Positions 50,074-58,726 of a DNA stretch of 64,000 nucleotides are shown here, piece after piece. This stretch comes from Nocardia rosealba. GTDB lineage: Bacteria > Actinomycetota > Actinomycetes > Mycobacteriales > Mycobacteriaceae. The position numbers were made by a program, and so were the translations under genes. The DNA is taken from contig NZ_JAIWNA010000002.1 of NCBI RefSeq assembly GCF_020216065.1, forward strand, positions 992,001 to 1,056,000, given 5' to 3'. Position 1 is the first letter of the stretch; every line of letters starts with the position of its first letter. Under the pieces are notes generated by a model that saw nothing but the letters and a program-made list of their open reading frames with translations, did not search any database and was not told the origin of the DNA.

Positions 50074-51666
50074 TCAGATCACGACACCGACATCGTTGCG
50101 CACCAGGACATCCAGCGCGCGCTCGGCCACCGCGGCGATGGTCATGGAGGGATTGCACGCGGCGGTATTGCCGGGCATGAGGGCGCCGTCGAGGACGTAG
50201 AGGCCCCGCTGGCCGCGCACCCGGCCCTCCAGATCGCACACACTGCCCATGTTCGCCCCGCCCAGCGGATGCCAGGTGGAGGGGAAGATCGCGTTGGTGT
50301 CGATCAGGTGTGCGCTCGGGCCCGCGACACGGCGGATCGCGGCATCGATGTGCGCCTGGATGCCTCGGTCACCCTCGTGGGGCCAGCGCAGTCGCGCGTC
50401 GTCGGATCCGGGGTCGTAGACGAAGTCGCCGCGTCCGTCGCTCACCCCGTACCCGACGAGCATGGTGCTGCCCGCGTCCAGCGACAGCGGCGGGATCGAC
50501 GCCTGGATGAAGGTGAACGCCGCCTGCGGATCGTCCCAGTTCTTGCTCCCGAAGACGACCGGGCCACCTTGGGCCGCACCGAAATTCGCCGACGGATCCC
50601 GCCAGACATAGATCCGGTCGGCATTGGTACCCCAGCCCTTCCCCAGTTCGTCCGGCAGGTCGGGAATCGCGCCCTTGGCACCGGCGCGCACCAGCAGGCG
50701 GGTGGTGTTGAGGCTGCCTGCGGCCAGCACGAGGGTCGGCGTCGTGATGACCTTGTTCTCCAGGACCACGCCGCCGGTGTCGATGCGGTCGACCCGCACC
50801 ACCCAGCGGCCGTCGGGAGCCCGCTCGATGTCGGTGACCTCGTGCAGGGTCTGCACGTCCACGATGCCCGTCGCCTCGGCGGCGGCGACATAGGTGACGT
50901 CGACGGAGTTCTTGCCCCCGTTGTTCACCCCCATCGCGCCGTCGCCGTTGGTGTAGGACGGCTTCATCTCCCCACGCAGCTCGGCCAGCGCGTAGTTCCA
51001 GTCGATCGGCATGGGGATCTTCGACAGCGGCAGTCCGGCGCCGCGCACGCGCTCCGCGAAGATCCGCGCCGCCGCGTAGGGGGCGCTGTCGACCAGCTCG
51101 TCCGGCGCGGTGGCCAGGCCGAGCATCCGCGCCACCCTCGGGTAGAAGACCTGGTCCATGCGCTCCCAGTCGATCCCGGCCGGGAAGTGCGTCTCGAAGA
51201 CTTCGCGCGTCGGTTGCAGCGACATGCCCTGGTACACCAGCGATCCGCCGCCGAGCCCGGCCGCGCACAGCGCGGTCATCCCCGTGCCCGAGACCGCTTC
51301 GAGCAGTCCGGCATAGCGGTCGAAGATCAGGGGTGTGCCGAAGAGTGTCGGGCTGGACCGATGCCACAGCAACCGCTTGTCCGGCTGGGTGGCGCGGGGG
51401 AAGGTCTCCGAGTTGGGCCCGGTGGCCCAGCGTCGGCCGCGTTCGAGCAGCAGCACCGGAACACCTGCCTGGGCCAGGCGCAGGGCGGCGACGCCGCCGC
51501 CGAAGCCCGAGCCGATCACCACCGCCCGGCGTTCCTCCCTGGTGAGTGGGATCCCGCCGCTGCGGGCGGCGATCCCGGGAGCGGCGGCGGCGCCGCGGGC
51601 GGAGGCCAGCAGTAGTCCGGCGCCTGCGGCACCGCCGAGTAGGGCGCGGCGGGTCATCATCGGCAT
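50074..51666 (-). CDS. Tat-exported cholesterol-oxidase-like GMC oxidoreductase
   Basis: 530 residues from ATG 51666. A Tat signal (TRRALLGGAAGAGLLLASA) is followed by the FAD motif VIGSGFGGG (50-58). The order of blocks matches Streptomyces/Brevibacterium class I cholesterol oxidase: GLGGGSLVYQGMSL, WGTNAD, FVYDPGSDDARLRWP, WHPLGG (histidine 466, equal to H447) and CNPSMTIAAVAER (asparagine 505, equal to N485). By eye the isomerisation base E361 aligns with glutamine 388 (FIQASIPP against FAEIAPMP). Last gene of an export operon. Confidence 0.8.
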   Translation of the reverse strand: MPMMTRRALLGGAAGAGLLLASARGAAAAPGIAARSGGIPLTREERRAVVIGSGFGGGVAALRLAQAGVPVLLLERGRRWATGPNSETFPRATQPDKRLLWHRSSPTLFGTPLIFDRYAGLLEAVSGTGMTALCAAGLGGGSLVYQGMSLQPTREVFETHFPAGIDWERMDQVFYPRVARMLGLATAPDELVDSAPYAAARIFAERVRGAGLPLSKIPMPIDWNYALAELRGEMKPSYTNGDGAMGVNNGGKNSVDVTYVAAAEATGIVDVQTLHEVTDIERAPDGRWVVRVDRIDTGGVVLENKVITTPTLVLAAGSLNTTRLLVRAGAKGAIPDLPDELGKGWGTNADRIYVWRDPSANFGAAQGGPVVFGSKNWDDPQAAFTFIQASIPPLSLDAGSTMLVGYGVSDGRGDFVYDPGSDDARLRWPHEGDRGIQAHIDAAIRRVAGPSAHLIDTNAIFPSTWHPLGGANMGSVCDLEGRVRGQRGLYVLDGALMPGNTAACNPSMTIAAVAERALDVLVRNDVGVVI

Positions 51667-52322
51667 GTCGAAACCTTCATCGTGTCGTCCTGGCACGGGT
51701 CGACCCCGCGCCGTTCCAGTAGGAGGGAAAGCAGGCCGATCTCCTGGCCCTGAGTGCGCACGATCTCGCGTGCCGAGCGTTCGACCTCGCCGCCCGTGAG
51801 CACGGCGTCGGCCGCCGCGGCCATGTCGACGCCACCCGCGTGATGTCTGAGCATCAGTCGCAGGAAGACGATCTCGGCCTCGGTGCCACGCGCGGCCGAG
51901 AGCTGGTCCAGCTCGGCGGCCGTGACAGTGCCCGGCATCACCGGCATCGGTTGTCCTGCCGAATGTCGTTGCCCGTGGAGGTCATCCGGCAGCCACGCCA
52001 TGGCCCGGTCGCTGGTGACCGGTGCGCCGGCCAACCGGAGCCAGCCGAGGAACATGCCCGATTCGGTGCGCTGCTCGTCGGCGATCTGACGGGCGAGTCC
52101 CACGACGAACGGGTCGGCGCCGGTGTCCAGTCGTTGCGTGAGGAGCATCGCCTGGGTGTGGTGGGCCAGCATGTCTTGGATGAAACCGATCTCGGTCTCA
52201 CTGAGCACCTTCGGCGCGCTCGTCGTCGTGGGCAGCGCAGGCCGTAGCGCCGCTCCCATGGCGAGCAGCAAGATCGCCAGCGCACCGAATCCGGCGTATC
52301 GGAAAGCGTTGTGCCGTCTCAT
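51657..52322 (-). CDS. DUF305-family exported protein
   Basis: 221 residues from ATG 52322, which overlaps the LVIVD stop (ATGA). An N-terminal hydrophobic helix (YAGFGALAILLLAMGAAL) is an anchor or signal. Two DUF305 repeats follow: IGFIQDMLAHHTQAMLLTQR and IVFLRLMLRHHAGGVDMAAA. The paired histidines (AHHxxA and RHHAGG) suggest metal binding, often copper in this family. Its stop overlaps the start of the Tat oxidase gene by about 10 bases, so all three genes are translationally linked. Confidence 0.8.
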   Translation of the reverse strand: MRRHNAFRYAGFGALAILLLAMGAALRPALPTTTSAPKVLSETEIGFIQDMLAHHTQAMLLTQRLDTGADPFVVGLARQIADEQRTESGMFLGWLRLAGAPVTSDRAMAWLPDDLHGQRHSAGQPMPVMPGTVTAAELDQLSAARGTEAEIVFLRLMLRHHAGGVDMAAAADAVLTGGEVERSAREIVRTQGQEIGLLSLLLERRGVDPCQDDTMKVSTCR

Positions 52323-53842
52323 GATCCGGTCGTCGAGTCCTGGTCCGGCGGCGGAGTGTAGACCTCGGGCGAGAGCTCGAGCGCCAGGAAACCGTTGTCC
52401 GCGCATGTGGTCCAGAGTTGGTTGCCACGCCATTCCGGTGGCGAGAAGCACCAGTCGGTCGACAGATCACCGAGGGCGAGGGTGCCGCTGCGCGCGCTCA
52501 GCGCCTGGGCGGGGTCGAACACGCCGCGCAACATGGACTGGACCACCGCGGGCGCCGAGAGCACCGGCACGCCGATGATCGAGGCCAGCGCGTGCGGGGA
52601 ATTCCAGAGCTGGGCGTTCTCGCCGGTCCGCGCGGGCGGATTGAAGTAACCGATCTCCCGGACAGCACCGGGATCGCGTACGTCGAACACGCGGATTCCC
52701 GACGAGGTCCAGCCGCACGCGAGGGCGGTCGGGTCGGCGGGCCGGTCGGCGGCGCAGTAGTGCGCGTCGTAGGCGAACAACGAGCCGCCCGCGGCCGAGG
52801 CGAGCATCGAGTCCTGGTTCTCGGGCAGATTGATCTCGAGCTTGATCGACCCGGCGATCCTCGGCTGACGGTCGTCGGAGACATCGATGAGTTTCACACC
52901 GCCCGATCCCGCCTCGTCGACGGCGAACACATACGGCACTCCGCCGTAGGTCACCGGAACGGTGTGCTGGGTGGCCCACCCGTCGGACCAGGTCATGTCC
53001 GACAGTTCGGGAACCTGCGGAGACGGATCGCGCCGCTGCACCGCGCTGATGTCGAGCACCTTCATTCCGCCGAGGTTGTTCGCCAGATAGAGGCGGTTGC
53101 CGTCCGGGGAGACGCCGAGCCCGTGCATGGACATCCCCGGCATCCCCTGCCACACCACCCGGGGATTCGCCGGGTCGGTCAGGTCGACGGCGCTGAGCAG
53201 GCCGGGCGCCGTGCCCGAACTCCAATAGGTTCGCCCGTCCGGGGAGAAACCACCCTCGTGCGCCGTGATCGGCAGCGGCAGCAGCGGATTCGAACCGGTA
53301 CCGGGGTTGAGCAGGCGCGGGTGCGCGCAGTCGCTGATGTCGTAGATCGACAGCAGGCCGGCACCGACCAGCGCGGGCACCCCCGCACCGACGAGCAGTT
53401 TGCGGGTCTTGTTGACCTTCAAGCTCTCCCACGTGCCGGCGAGCATCGCCGGCTCGGTCAGCGTGGTGGTGTGCACCGGCGCCGACGGGTCGCGCACGTC
53501 CAGGACGTGGACGCCCGCGTCGGGGCCGAGCAGGTCACCGGGGAAGAACGTGCCGACGTAGGCGCAGTGCTCGAAGGTGACCGAGGTGATGCCACCGCCG
53601 CGACCGCCCGCCGCGCCGAGCAGCCGCATGTTGCACCGGAATCCCTCGCGGGACCGTCCGCTGTCGCGATCGGCCGCTGGAACGTCGCCCTGCAGGCCGG
53701 TTTCGGGCGCGGATCCCGGCAGGCAGTCGACCCGGCTCGCGGCCGGTTGGGAGTGCGCGCTCACCGCGCCCATCGACACCAGCAACGCGGTGACGAGAAT
53801 CAGTCCGGCGCGCCAGTGCGCACGGGCAGAAATAGTGCTCAT
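52319..53842 (-). CDS. Secreted LVIVD-repeat (beta-propeller) protein
   Basis: 507 residues. Signal peptide LILVTALLVSMGAVSAHS. The mature part has about seven LVIVD-like blades (VHVLDVRDPSAPV, LLSIYDISDCAHPRLL, LSAVDLTDPANPRVV, MKVLDISAVQRRDPS, VKLIDVSDDRQPRIA, IRVFDVRDPGAVREI). Cysteines are paired around blades. LVIVD proteins are extracellular and uncharacterised; linkage to a DUF305 protein and a Tat oxidase suggests a complex at the cell surface. First gene of the operon. Confidence 0.8.
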   Translation of the reverse strand: MSTISARAHWRAGLILVTALLVSMGAVSAHSQPAASRVDCLPGSAPETGLQGDVPAADRDSGRSREGFRCNMRLLGAAGGRGGGITSVTFEHCAYVGTFFPGDLLGPDAGVHVLDVRDPSAPVHTTTLTEPAMLAGTWESLKVNKTRKLLVGAGVPALVGAGLLSIYDISDCAHPRLLNPGTGSNPLLPLPITAHEGGFSPDGRTYWSSGTAPGLLSAVDLTDPANPRVVWQGMPGMSMHGLGVSPDGNRLYLANNLGGMKVLDISAVQRRDPSPQVPELSDMTWSDGWATQHTVPVTYGGVPYVFAVDEAGSGGVKLIDVSDDRQPRIAGSIKLEINLPENQDSMLASAAGGSLFAYDAHYCAADRPADPTALACGWTSSGIRVFDVRDPGAVREIGYFNPPARTGENAQLWNSPHALASIIGVPVLSAPAVVQSMLRGVFDPAQALSARSGTLALGDLSTDWCFSPPEWRGNQLWTTCADNGFLALELSPEVYTPPPDQDSTTGS

Positions 53843-53984
53843 GTATGCAGTCGTCGCCCGAGGTGAGGGCGCCTTTCTCGAGTAGTAACCATGTTACTGT
53901 CGATCGGACGCTACCACTCGGACTCGCCCGCCGGAACGAAATCGAGCGAAGCCGGAAGGAACGTTCCCGCAGCGGAGAGGCGGG

Positions 53985-54593
53985 TTACCTCACGCGCTCG
54001 CCTTCGACCTCGCGCAGGAACGATTCGATGAGTTCGACGACCTCCGCATGGCCGGTGTCGACCTCGAAGGCCTCCTCCATGCGCAGGAAGCGCGAGACGC
54101 TCGACATCAGCAGGATGAGCGCACCCGGGCTGTAGCCCGCGCCGCCGTGATCGGCCAGCGCCGAGGACACGGCATCGAGCTGGAGCGCGCGGAATCGACG
54201 GGAGGACTCGGCGATCTCGGCCCGAATCGCCTTGCGGTGATTCGCCAGCGCGACGAATTCCATGGTGAGCGCGGTCTGGGACTGGTCGTTGATGGCGTCC
54301 CACAGTGCCCACAGCGGTTGCGGCGATGCCAGCGCGCGCAGTTGACGTTCGTAGCTGCGATCGGCGCCGCGCCGGAACAACTCGACGAACAGATTGTCCA
54401 TGTTGCCGAAGTAGTAGTAGACGAGCGCGGGGTTCACGCCCGCCGTGGTGCCGAGGCGTCGGGAGCTGACGGCGGCATAGCCCTCCTCGAGCATGATGCG
54501 CTCGGCCGCGTCGAGCAAAGCGGAACGGGTGGTCGGGTTCTCGGCGTCACGGGCGGGCTTCACATGTAGGCCTGTCTGTCGGGCGAGCGGCAC
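53985..54593 (-). CDS. TetR-family regulator of the catabolic operon
   Basis: 202 residues from a GTG at 54593 (GTG 54563 is an alternative). HTH: RSALLDAAERIMLEEGYAAV, SSRRLGTTAGVNPALVYYYF. A C-terminal helical domain ends LIESFLREVEGERVR. Divergent from the SDR at 54845; the dyad at 54654-54686 lies between them. Likely repressor of the 54.8-63.1 kb operon. Confidence 0.85.
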   Translation of the reverse strand: MPLARQTGLHVKPARDAENPTTRSALLDAAERIMLEEGYAAVSSRRLGTTAGVNPALVYYYFGNMDNLFVELFRRGADRSYERQLRALASPQPLWALWDAINDQSQTALTMEFVALANHRKAIRAEIAESSRRFRALQLDAVSSALADHGGAGYSPGALILLMSSVSRFLRMEEAFEVDTGHAEVVELIESFLREVEGERVR

Positions 54594-54623
54594 ATCGCCG
54601 CTCGCGAGCGTCGCGCTACACCC

Positions 54624-54686
54624 TTGACAGTGGTGAGCGTCGTCACGTATATCTTAATCACTCGCTCAAATTGAGCAGTCGGTTAA
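54624..54686 (+). promoter_or_regulatory. Promoter and TetR operator of the Rieske operon
   Basis: TTGACA (54624-54629) and TATATC (54648-54653), 18 bases apart, form a promoter for the rightward operon. An inverted repeat follows at 54654-54669 and 54671-54686: TTAA....GCTCAA and its mirror TTGAGC....TTAA around a single central A at 54670 (11 of 16 positions per arm match). It covers the transcription start, ideal for repression by the divergent TetR protein. Confidence 0.7.
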
Positions 54687-54844
54687 GACCCCGGATCAGG
54701 CCTGACGGGTCATTTCGGTGGCCCGCCGACGGCCATTCACACTGACCGCCCTTCCCACCGGTGAAGGGTTTCCCGCGCCGCGCAGCCGGCGCCATCGCGC
54801 CCGGAACGGGTGTTCGCTGCCTTGCCGAGAGCAGAGGAATTCGG

Positions 54845-55627
54845 ATGAACAACACAGCCCCAACGCCTTCGGGCTCGACCGCACCCGCCCGGGTCGCCGT
54901 GGTGACCGGCGGGGCCTCCGGGATGGGCGTGTCGATCTGCGCCGCGTTCGCCGCGGCGGGCCATCGGGTCGCGGTTCTCGACATCGACGGCGCGGCCGCG
55001 CAGCGCACCGCCGAACAGCTGCGCGAAACCGGTGCGGCGGCCATGGCCGCCGCGGTCGACGTCACCGATCGCGCTGCCGTCCGGGCGACCATGGACAAGG
55101 TGCGGGCCGAGTTCGGTGCCGTCGAAATCCTGGTCACCAGTGCGGGTTCCGTGGATTTCGCACCGTTCACCGACATCAGCCCGCAGGCGTGGAACCGCAT
55201 CGTCGACGTCAACCTCAACGGGGTCTTCCACTGCGCCCAGGCGGTGGTCGGGGACATGGTCGCGGCCGGGTGGGGTCGCATCGTCACGATCTCGTCGTCG
55301 AGCGCGCAGCGCGGTTCGCCGGGAATGGTGCACTACACCGCCGCCAAAGGCGCGGTGGTCGCGATGACCAAAGCCCTGGCGCGGGAGTACGCCGCGGCGG
55401 GCATCACGGTGAACACGATCCCGCCCTCGGGCATCGACACACCGATGTCGCGCCGGTCCCAAGCCGCCGGGCACCTGCCCGACAACGAACGGATGGCGGC
55501 CGCGATTCCGGTGGGGCACTTGGGAACCGGTGAGGACATCGCCGCGGCGTGCGTCTTCCTGTGTTCGGAACAGGCCGGCTATATCACCGGCCAGGTTCTC
55601 GGCGTGAACGGCGGATCGGTGATATGA
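54845..55627 (+). CDS. Short-chain dehydrogenase/reductase, first gene of the Rieske operon
   Basis: 260 residues. TGGASGMG cofactor motif, catalytic serine in TISSSSAQR, Y-x3-K in YTAAKGA, and ITGQVLGVNGGSVI at the end. FabG-like SDR; in this operon it may oxidise a hydroxylated intermediate. ATG 54845 has AGAGGAA upstream. The leader from the promoter is about 185 bases. ATGA overlap with the next gene. Confidence 0.85.
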   Translation: MNNTAPTPSGSTAPARVAVVTGGASGMGVSICAAFAAAGHRVAVLDIDGAAAQRTAEQLRETGAAAMAAAVDVTDRAAVRATMDKVRAEFGAVEILVTSAGSVDFAPFTDISPQAWNRIVDVNLNGVFHCAQAVVGDMVAAGWGRIVTISSSSAQRGSPGMVHYTAAKGAVVAMTKALAREYAAAGITVNTIPPSGIDTPMSRRSQAAGHLPDNERMAAAIPVGHLGTGEDIAAACVFLCSEQAGYITGQVLGVNGGSVI

Positions 55628-56211
55628 GGAGCTCGGCCACTCCCCGCCTGGCGCCGCTGCCGGTGCGGGACTGGGACGAGGACACGCGGGCGGTGTTCCG
55701 GGGTCACGTGACATCGGCGGATCGGTATCTGTCCGGCGCGCCCGATGCCCCGGCCATGCCGGGCATTCTCGGATTGCTGGCTCACCATACGGAATTGGCC
55801 GGTGCGTGGCTGGCCTACAACGGGCAGCTCATCGAGCGGCCGACGGTCGACCCACGCGACCGCGAACTGGTGATCCTGCGGGTGGCCTGGCGCAGCGAGT
55901 CGGCTTACGAATGGGCGCAGCACGTCCGGATCGCCACCGGTCTCGGCGTCACCGAGGAACAGATCTCCGCGATCCGCCACGGATCGCATTCTCCGGTCTG
56001 GTCGCCGGTGCAGCGGTGCCTGCTGGCCATGACCGATCAGCTGCTGGCCCGGCACCGCGTCGACGACCCGACCTGGGCGCAGCTGGAATCGCACTTCGAC
56101 AGCAGGCAGCTCATCGAGCTGCTGTTCGTCGCCGGCTCGTACCTGTGCCTGGCGATGGTGCTCAACAGCGTTGCGCTGCAACCGGACCCGGAACGGGAGG
56201 AACGATCATGA
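55624..56211 (+). CDS. Carboxymuconolactone-decarboxylase-like protein
   Basis: 195 residues. PRDRELVILRVAWRSESAYE then WAQHVRIATGLGVTEEQISA is the CMD core, and DRLLARHRVDD-like and LIELLFVAGSYLCLAMVLNS are the conserved helices. It has the E..W..H arrangement but not the CxxC of AhpD peroxidases, so a decarboxylase/isomerase or unknown enzyme rather than a reductase. Overlaps both neighbours (ATGA on each side). Confidence 0.8.
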   Translation: MRSSATPRLAPLPVRDWDEDTRAVFRGHVTSADRYLSGAPDAPAMPGILGLLAHHTELAGAWLAYNGQLIERPTVDPRDRELVILRVAWRSESAYEWAQHVRIATGLGVTEEQISAIRHGSHSPVWSPVQRCLLAMTDQLLARHRVDDPTWAQLESHFDSRQLIELLFVAGSYLCLAMVLNSVALQPDPEREERS

Positions 56212-57506
56212 GTGAACTCGTAGAAGAACCGGCCACCCGGCATCAGTGGCCGAGGCCCGCCGAAGGCAGTTGGACCGAGCATTACCCCGAACTGGGCACG
56301 TCCATGATGTCGTTCGAGGATTCGGTGTCACCGGAGTTCTTCGAACTCGAGCGGAACGCGATCTTCCGGCGGGCCTGGCTCAATGTCGGCCGGATCGAGC
56401 AACTGCCGCGCACCGGAAGCTATTTCACGAAGGAAATCGAGGCGGTCCGCACGTCGATCGTCGTGGTCCGCGACCACGACGGAACGGTGCGCGCCTTCCA
56501 CAATGTGTGCCGCCACCGCGGAAACAAGCTGGTGTGGAACGAGTTTCCCAAGGCCGAAACCTCGGGGGTCTGCCGTCAGTTCACCTGCAAATATCACGGC
56601 TGGCGCTACGGGCTCGACGGCTCACTGAGTTTCGTGCAGCAGGAAGACGAGTTCTTCGACCTCGACAAGGCCGGGCTGGGACTGGCGGCGGTGCACTGCG
56701 AGGTGTGGGCCGGCTTCATCTTCGTCAATCTCGACGACACACCACGCCAGACGTTGCGCGAATTCCTCGGCCCGATGATCACCGATCTGGAGGGTTATCC
56801 GTTCGACAAGATGACGGAGTGGTACGAGTTCACGGCCGACAACCAGAGCAACTGGAAGTTGTTCGCCGATGCCTTCCAGGAGTATTACCACGTCCCCGGC
56901 CTGCATTCCCAGCAGGTGCCCAGTGCCGTACGAACGCCCGGAAAAGGCTTCGAGTGCGCGCATTTCCAGGTGGACGGCCCGCATCGGATGGTGTCGACCG
57001 GCGGCGCGCGCCGCTGGACATTGCCCGCGGAATTCATGTATCCGATCGAACGGGTCACCCGCAGCGGTCTCGTCGGCCCGTGGGAATCACCCGACATCGG
57101 TGAGCCGCCCACGGGCTTGAATCCGGGCCGGATCGAACCGTGGGGCATCGACAACTTCCAGATCTTCCCCAATATCGAGATCCTCATCTACCGGGGCTGG
57201 TATCTGCTCTACCGCTATTGGCCCACCTCGTACAACACCCACCGGTTCGAGGGGATGCTGTGTTTCCAGCCCGCGCGCACGGTTCGTGAGCGGGTCGAAC
57301 ACGAAGTCGCCTCGGTGGTGTTCAAGGAATTCGCGCTCCAGGACGCGGGCATGCTCACCGGCACGCAGACGGCGCTGGAATCGGCGTATCGCACCGCGGG
57401 TATCACCCGGTACCCCGTCAACGATCAGGAAATCCTGGTTCGCCATTTCCACAAAGTCGTCGCCGACTGGGTCGAGCAGTACCGCACCGAGGCCGGTGCC
57501 CGATGA
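56208..57506 (+). CDS. Rieske non-heme iron oxygenase, alpha subunit (copy 1)
   Basis: 432 residues. Rieske [2Fe-2S] ligands are C101, H103 (NVCRHRGNK) and C127, H130 (FTCKYHGW). The mononuclear iron site has H228 and H233 in DAFQEYYHVPGLH, with a downstream acidic ligand expected. The fold is that of aromatic ring-hydroxylating or demethylating oxygenases. No reductase or ferredoxin gene is in the operon, so electrons must come from elsewhere. Strongly similar to the 58727 gene across its length. ATGA overlaps with both neighbours. Confidence 0.9.
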   Translation: MSELVEEPATRHQWPRPAEGSWTEHYPELGTSMMSFEDSVSPEFFELERNAIFRRAWLNVGRIEQLPRTGSYFTKEIEAVRTSIVVVRDHDGTVRAFHNVCRHRGNKLVWNEFPKAETSGVCRQFTCKYHGWRYGLDGSLSFVQQEDEFFDLDKAGLGLAAVHCEVWAGFIFVNLDDTPRQTLREFLGPMITDLEGYPFDKMTEWYEFTADNQSNWKLFADAFQEYYHVPGLHSQQVPSAVRTPGKGFECAHFQVDGPHRMVSTGGARRWTLPAEFMYPIERVTRSGLVGPWESPDIGEPPTGLNPGRIEPWGIDNFQIFPNIEILIYRGWYLLYRYWPTSYNTHRFEGMLCFQPARTVRERVEHEVASVVFKEFALQDAGMLTGTQTALESAYRTAGITRYPVNDQEILVRHFHKVVADWVEQYRTEAGAR

Positions 57507-57838
57507 CGTCGACGATGCTCCCACCCGCCTTCGCCGACCTCGAGCGGTTCGCCGCCACCTGGTGTCTTGCCACCGAACACGAGCGCTACGCCCGCCGCCT
57601 CGGCAGCTCCATGCAGGAATTGCTCGAGTTCTACGACGCCTGCTTTCCACGCCTGGAAGACGCCCTGGCCTACTGCGACAAATTCCCGCTCGACGACCTG
57701 CCCGAGGACGCGATTCACCTACTGCACCTGGTGTATTCGCTCGTGATGGTCGCCATGGCGGTCGAAATCTTCCAGCAACCCAAACCGGTCGACAGCGCCG
57801 ATGCCGAGCTCGAGCGCGTCGCCGCGCCCTGGCCGTGA
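57503..57838 (+). CDS. Small helical protein paired with Rieske copy 1
   Basis: 111 residues, ATGA overlap with the Rieske gene. FADLERFAATWCLATEHERY, YCDKFPLDDLPEDAI, and LVYSLVMVAMAVEIFQQP match its paralogue at 59995 (shared W-C-L-A-T-E-x-E-R-Y, YCDKF, LPEDA, YS-V-V---VE---QP). It is not the beta-subunit (NTF2-fold) of ring-hydroxylating dioxygenases; predicted all-helical. I do not know the family. Because each Rieske gene is followed by one copy, it is probably a dedicated partner of the oxygenase. Confidence 0.75.
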   Translation: MTSTMLPPAFADLERFAATWCLATEHERYARRLGSSMQELLEFYDACFPRLEDALAYCDKFPLDDLPEDAIHLLHLVYSLVMVAMAVEIFQQPKPVDSADAELERVAAPWP

Positions 57839-57857
57839 GACACGAAGGAACCCCACT

Positions 57858-58697
57858 ATGACGATCACCATCGAGAAACTCGGGCAGGCCGTCGGCGCCC
57901 AGGTCATCGGCGTGACACGCGACCAGCTCCTCACCGACGACAGCGTCGCCGAGACGGTGATGACGGCGCTCGAGGACAACGGGGTGCTGGTCTTCCGCGA
58001 TCTGCATCTGGATCCGGAGACCCAGGTGGCCTTCTGCCGCACGCTGGGCCAGGTCGACATCTCACCGGGGCATCATCCGGTGGAGGGGATCTACCGGGTC
58101 AGTCTCGACACCACCAAGAACTCCTCGGCGAGCTATCTGCGTGCCACCTTCGACTGGCACATCGACGGCTGCACGCCCGAGGACGACGCCTACCCGCAGA
58201 TGGCGACGGTGCTCACCGCCAAGGCGGTCGCGACCAGCGGCGGGGAGACCGAATTCGCCAGCACCTACCGGGCTTACGACGACCTGTCCCCCGCCGAACG
58301 CACCTACCTGGGGTCGCTGCGGGTGGTGCATTCGCTCGAAGCCTCGCAGCGTGGGGTCACCACCGACCCGACACCGGAGCAGTTGGCGGCGTGGCGCAGG
58401 CGCCCGACCAAGGAGCATCCGCTCATCTGGACGCACAAATCGGGCCGTCGCTCGCTCGTGCTCGGCGCCTCGACCGACTATGTGGTCGGGTTGCCCGCCG
58501 AGGAGAGCCGGGCGCTGCTGGACGACCTGCTGCGCCGCTGCACCGCCCCCGACCGCGTCTACCGGCACACCTGGTCGGTCGGCGACACCGTGATCTGGGA
58601 CAACCGTGGCGTCATCCACCGCGCCGCCCCTTATCCGGCGGGCTCACCGCGAGAGATGTTGCGCACCACCGTGCTCGGTGAAGAACCGATCGAATAA
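57858..58697 (+). CDS. TauD/TfdA-family Fe(II)/2-oxoglutarate dioxygenase
   Basis: 279 residues. The iron motif HxD is in FDWHIDGCT (H101, D103), and the distal histidine and 2-oxoglutarate arginine are in WDNRGVIHRAAPYP ... REMLRTTV. TauD family members hydroxylate sulfonates, phenoxyacids, amines or similar small compounds. GAAGGA before ATG 57858. It sits between the two Rieske modules, so the pathway probably has three oxygenation steps. Confidence 0.85.
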   Translation: MTITIEKLGQAVGAQVIGVTRDQLLTDDSVAETVMTALEDNGVLVFRDLHLDPETQVAFCRTLGQVDISPGHHPVEGIYRVSLDTTKNSSASYLRATFDWHIDGCTPEDDAYPQMATVLTAKAVATSGGETEFASTYRAYDDLSPAERTYLGSLRVVHSLEASQRGVTTDPTPEQLAAWRRRPTKEHPLIWTHKSGRRSLVLGASTDYVVGLPAEESRALLDDLLRRCTAPDRVYRHTWSVGDTVIWDNRGVIHRAAPYPAGSPREMLRTTVLGEEPIE

Positions 58698-58726
58698 CCC
58701 ACCGACACAGCACGTCAGGAGTAGTC

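Noticed and set aside
52418..53866. 482-codon plus-strand frame opposite the LVIVD gene
   Set aside because: Arg/Gly/His-rich shadow of a secreted propeller protein with a clear signal peptide.
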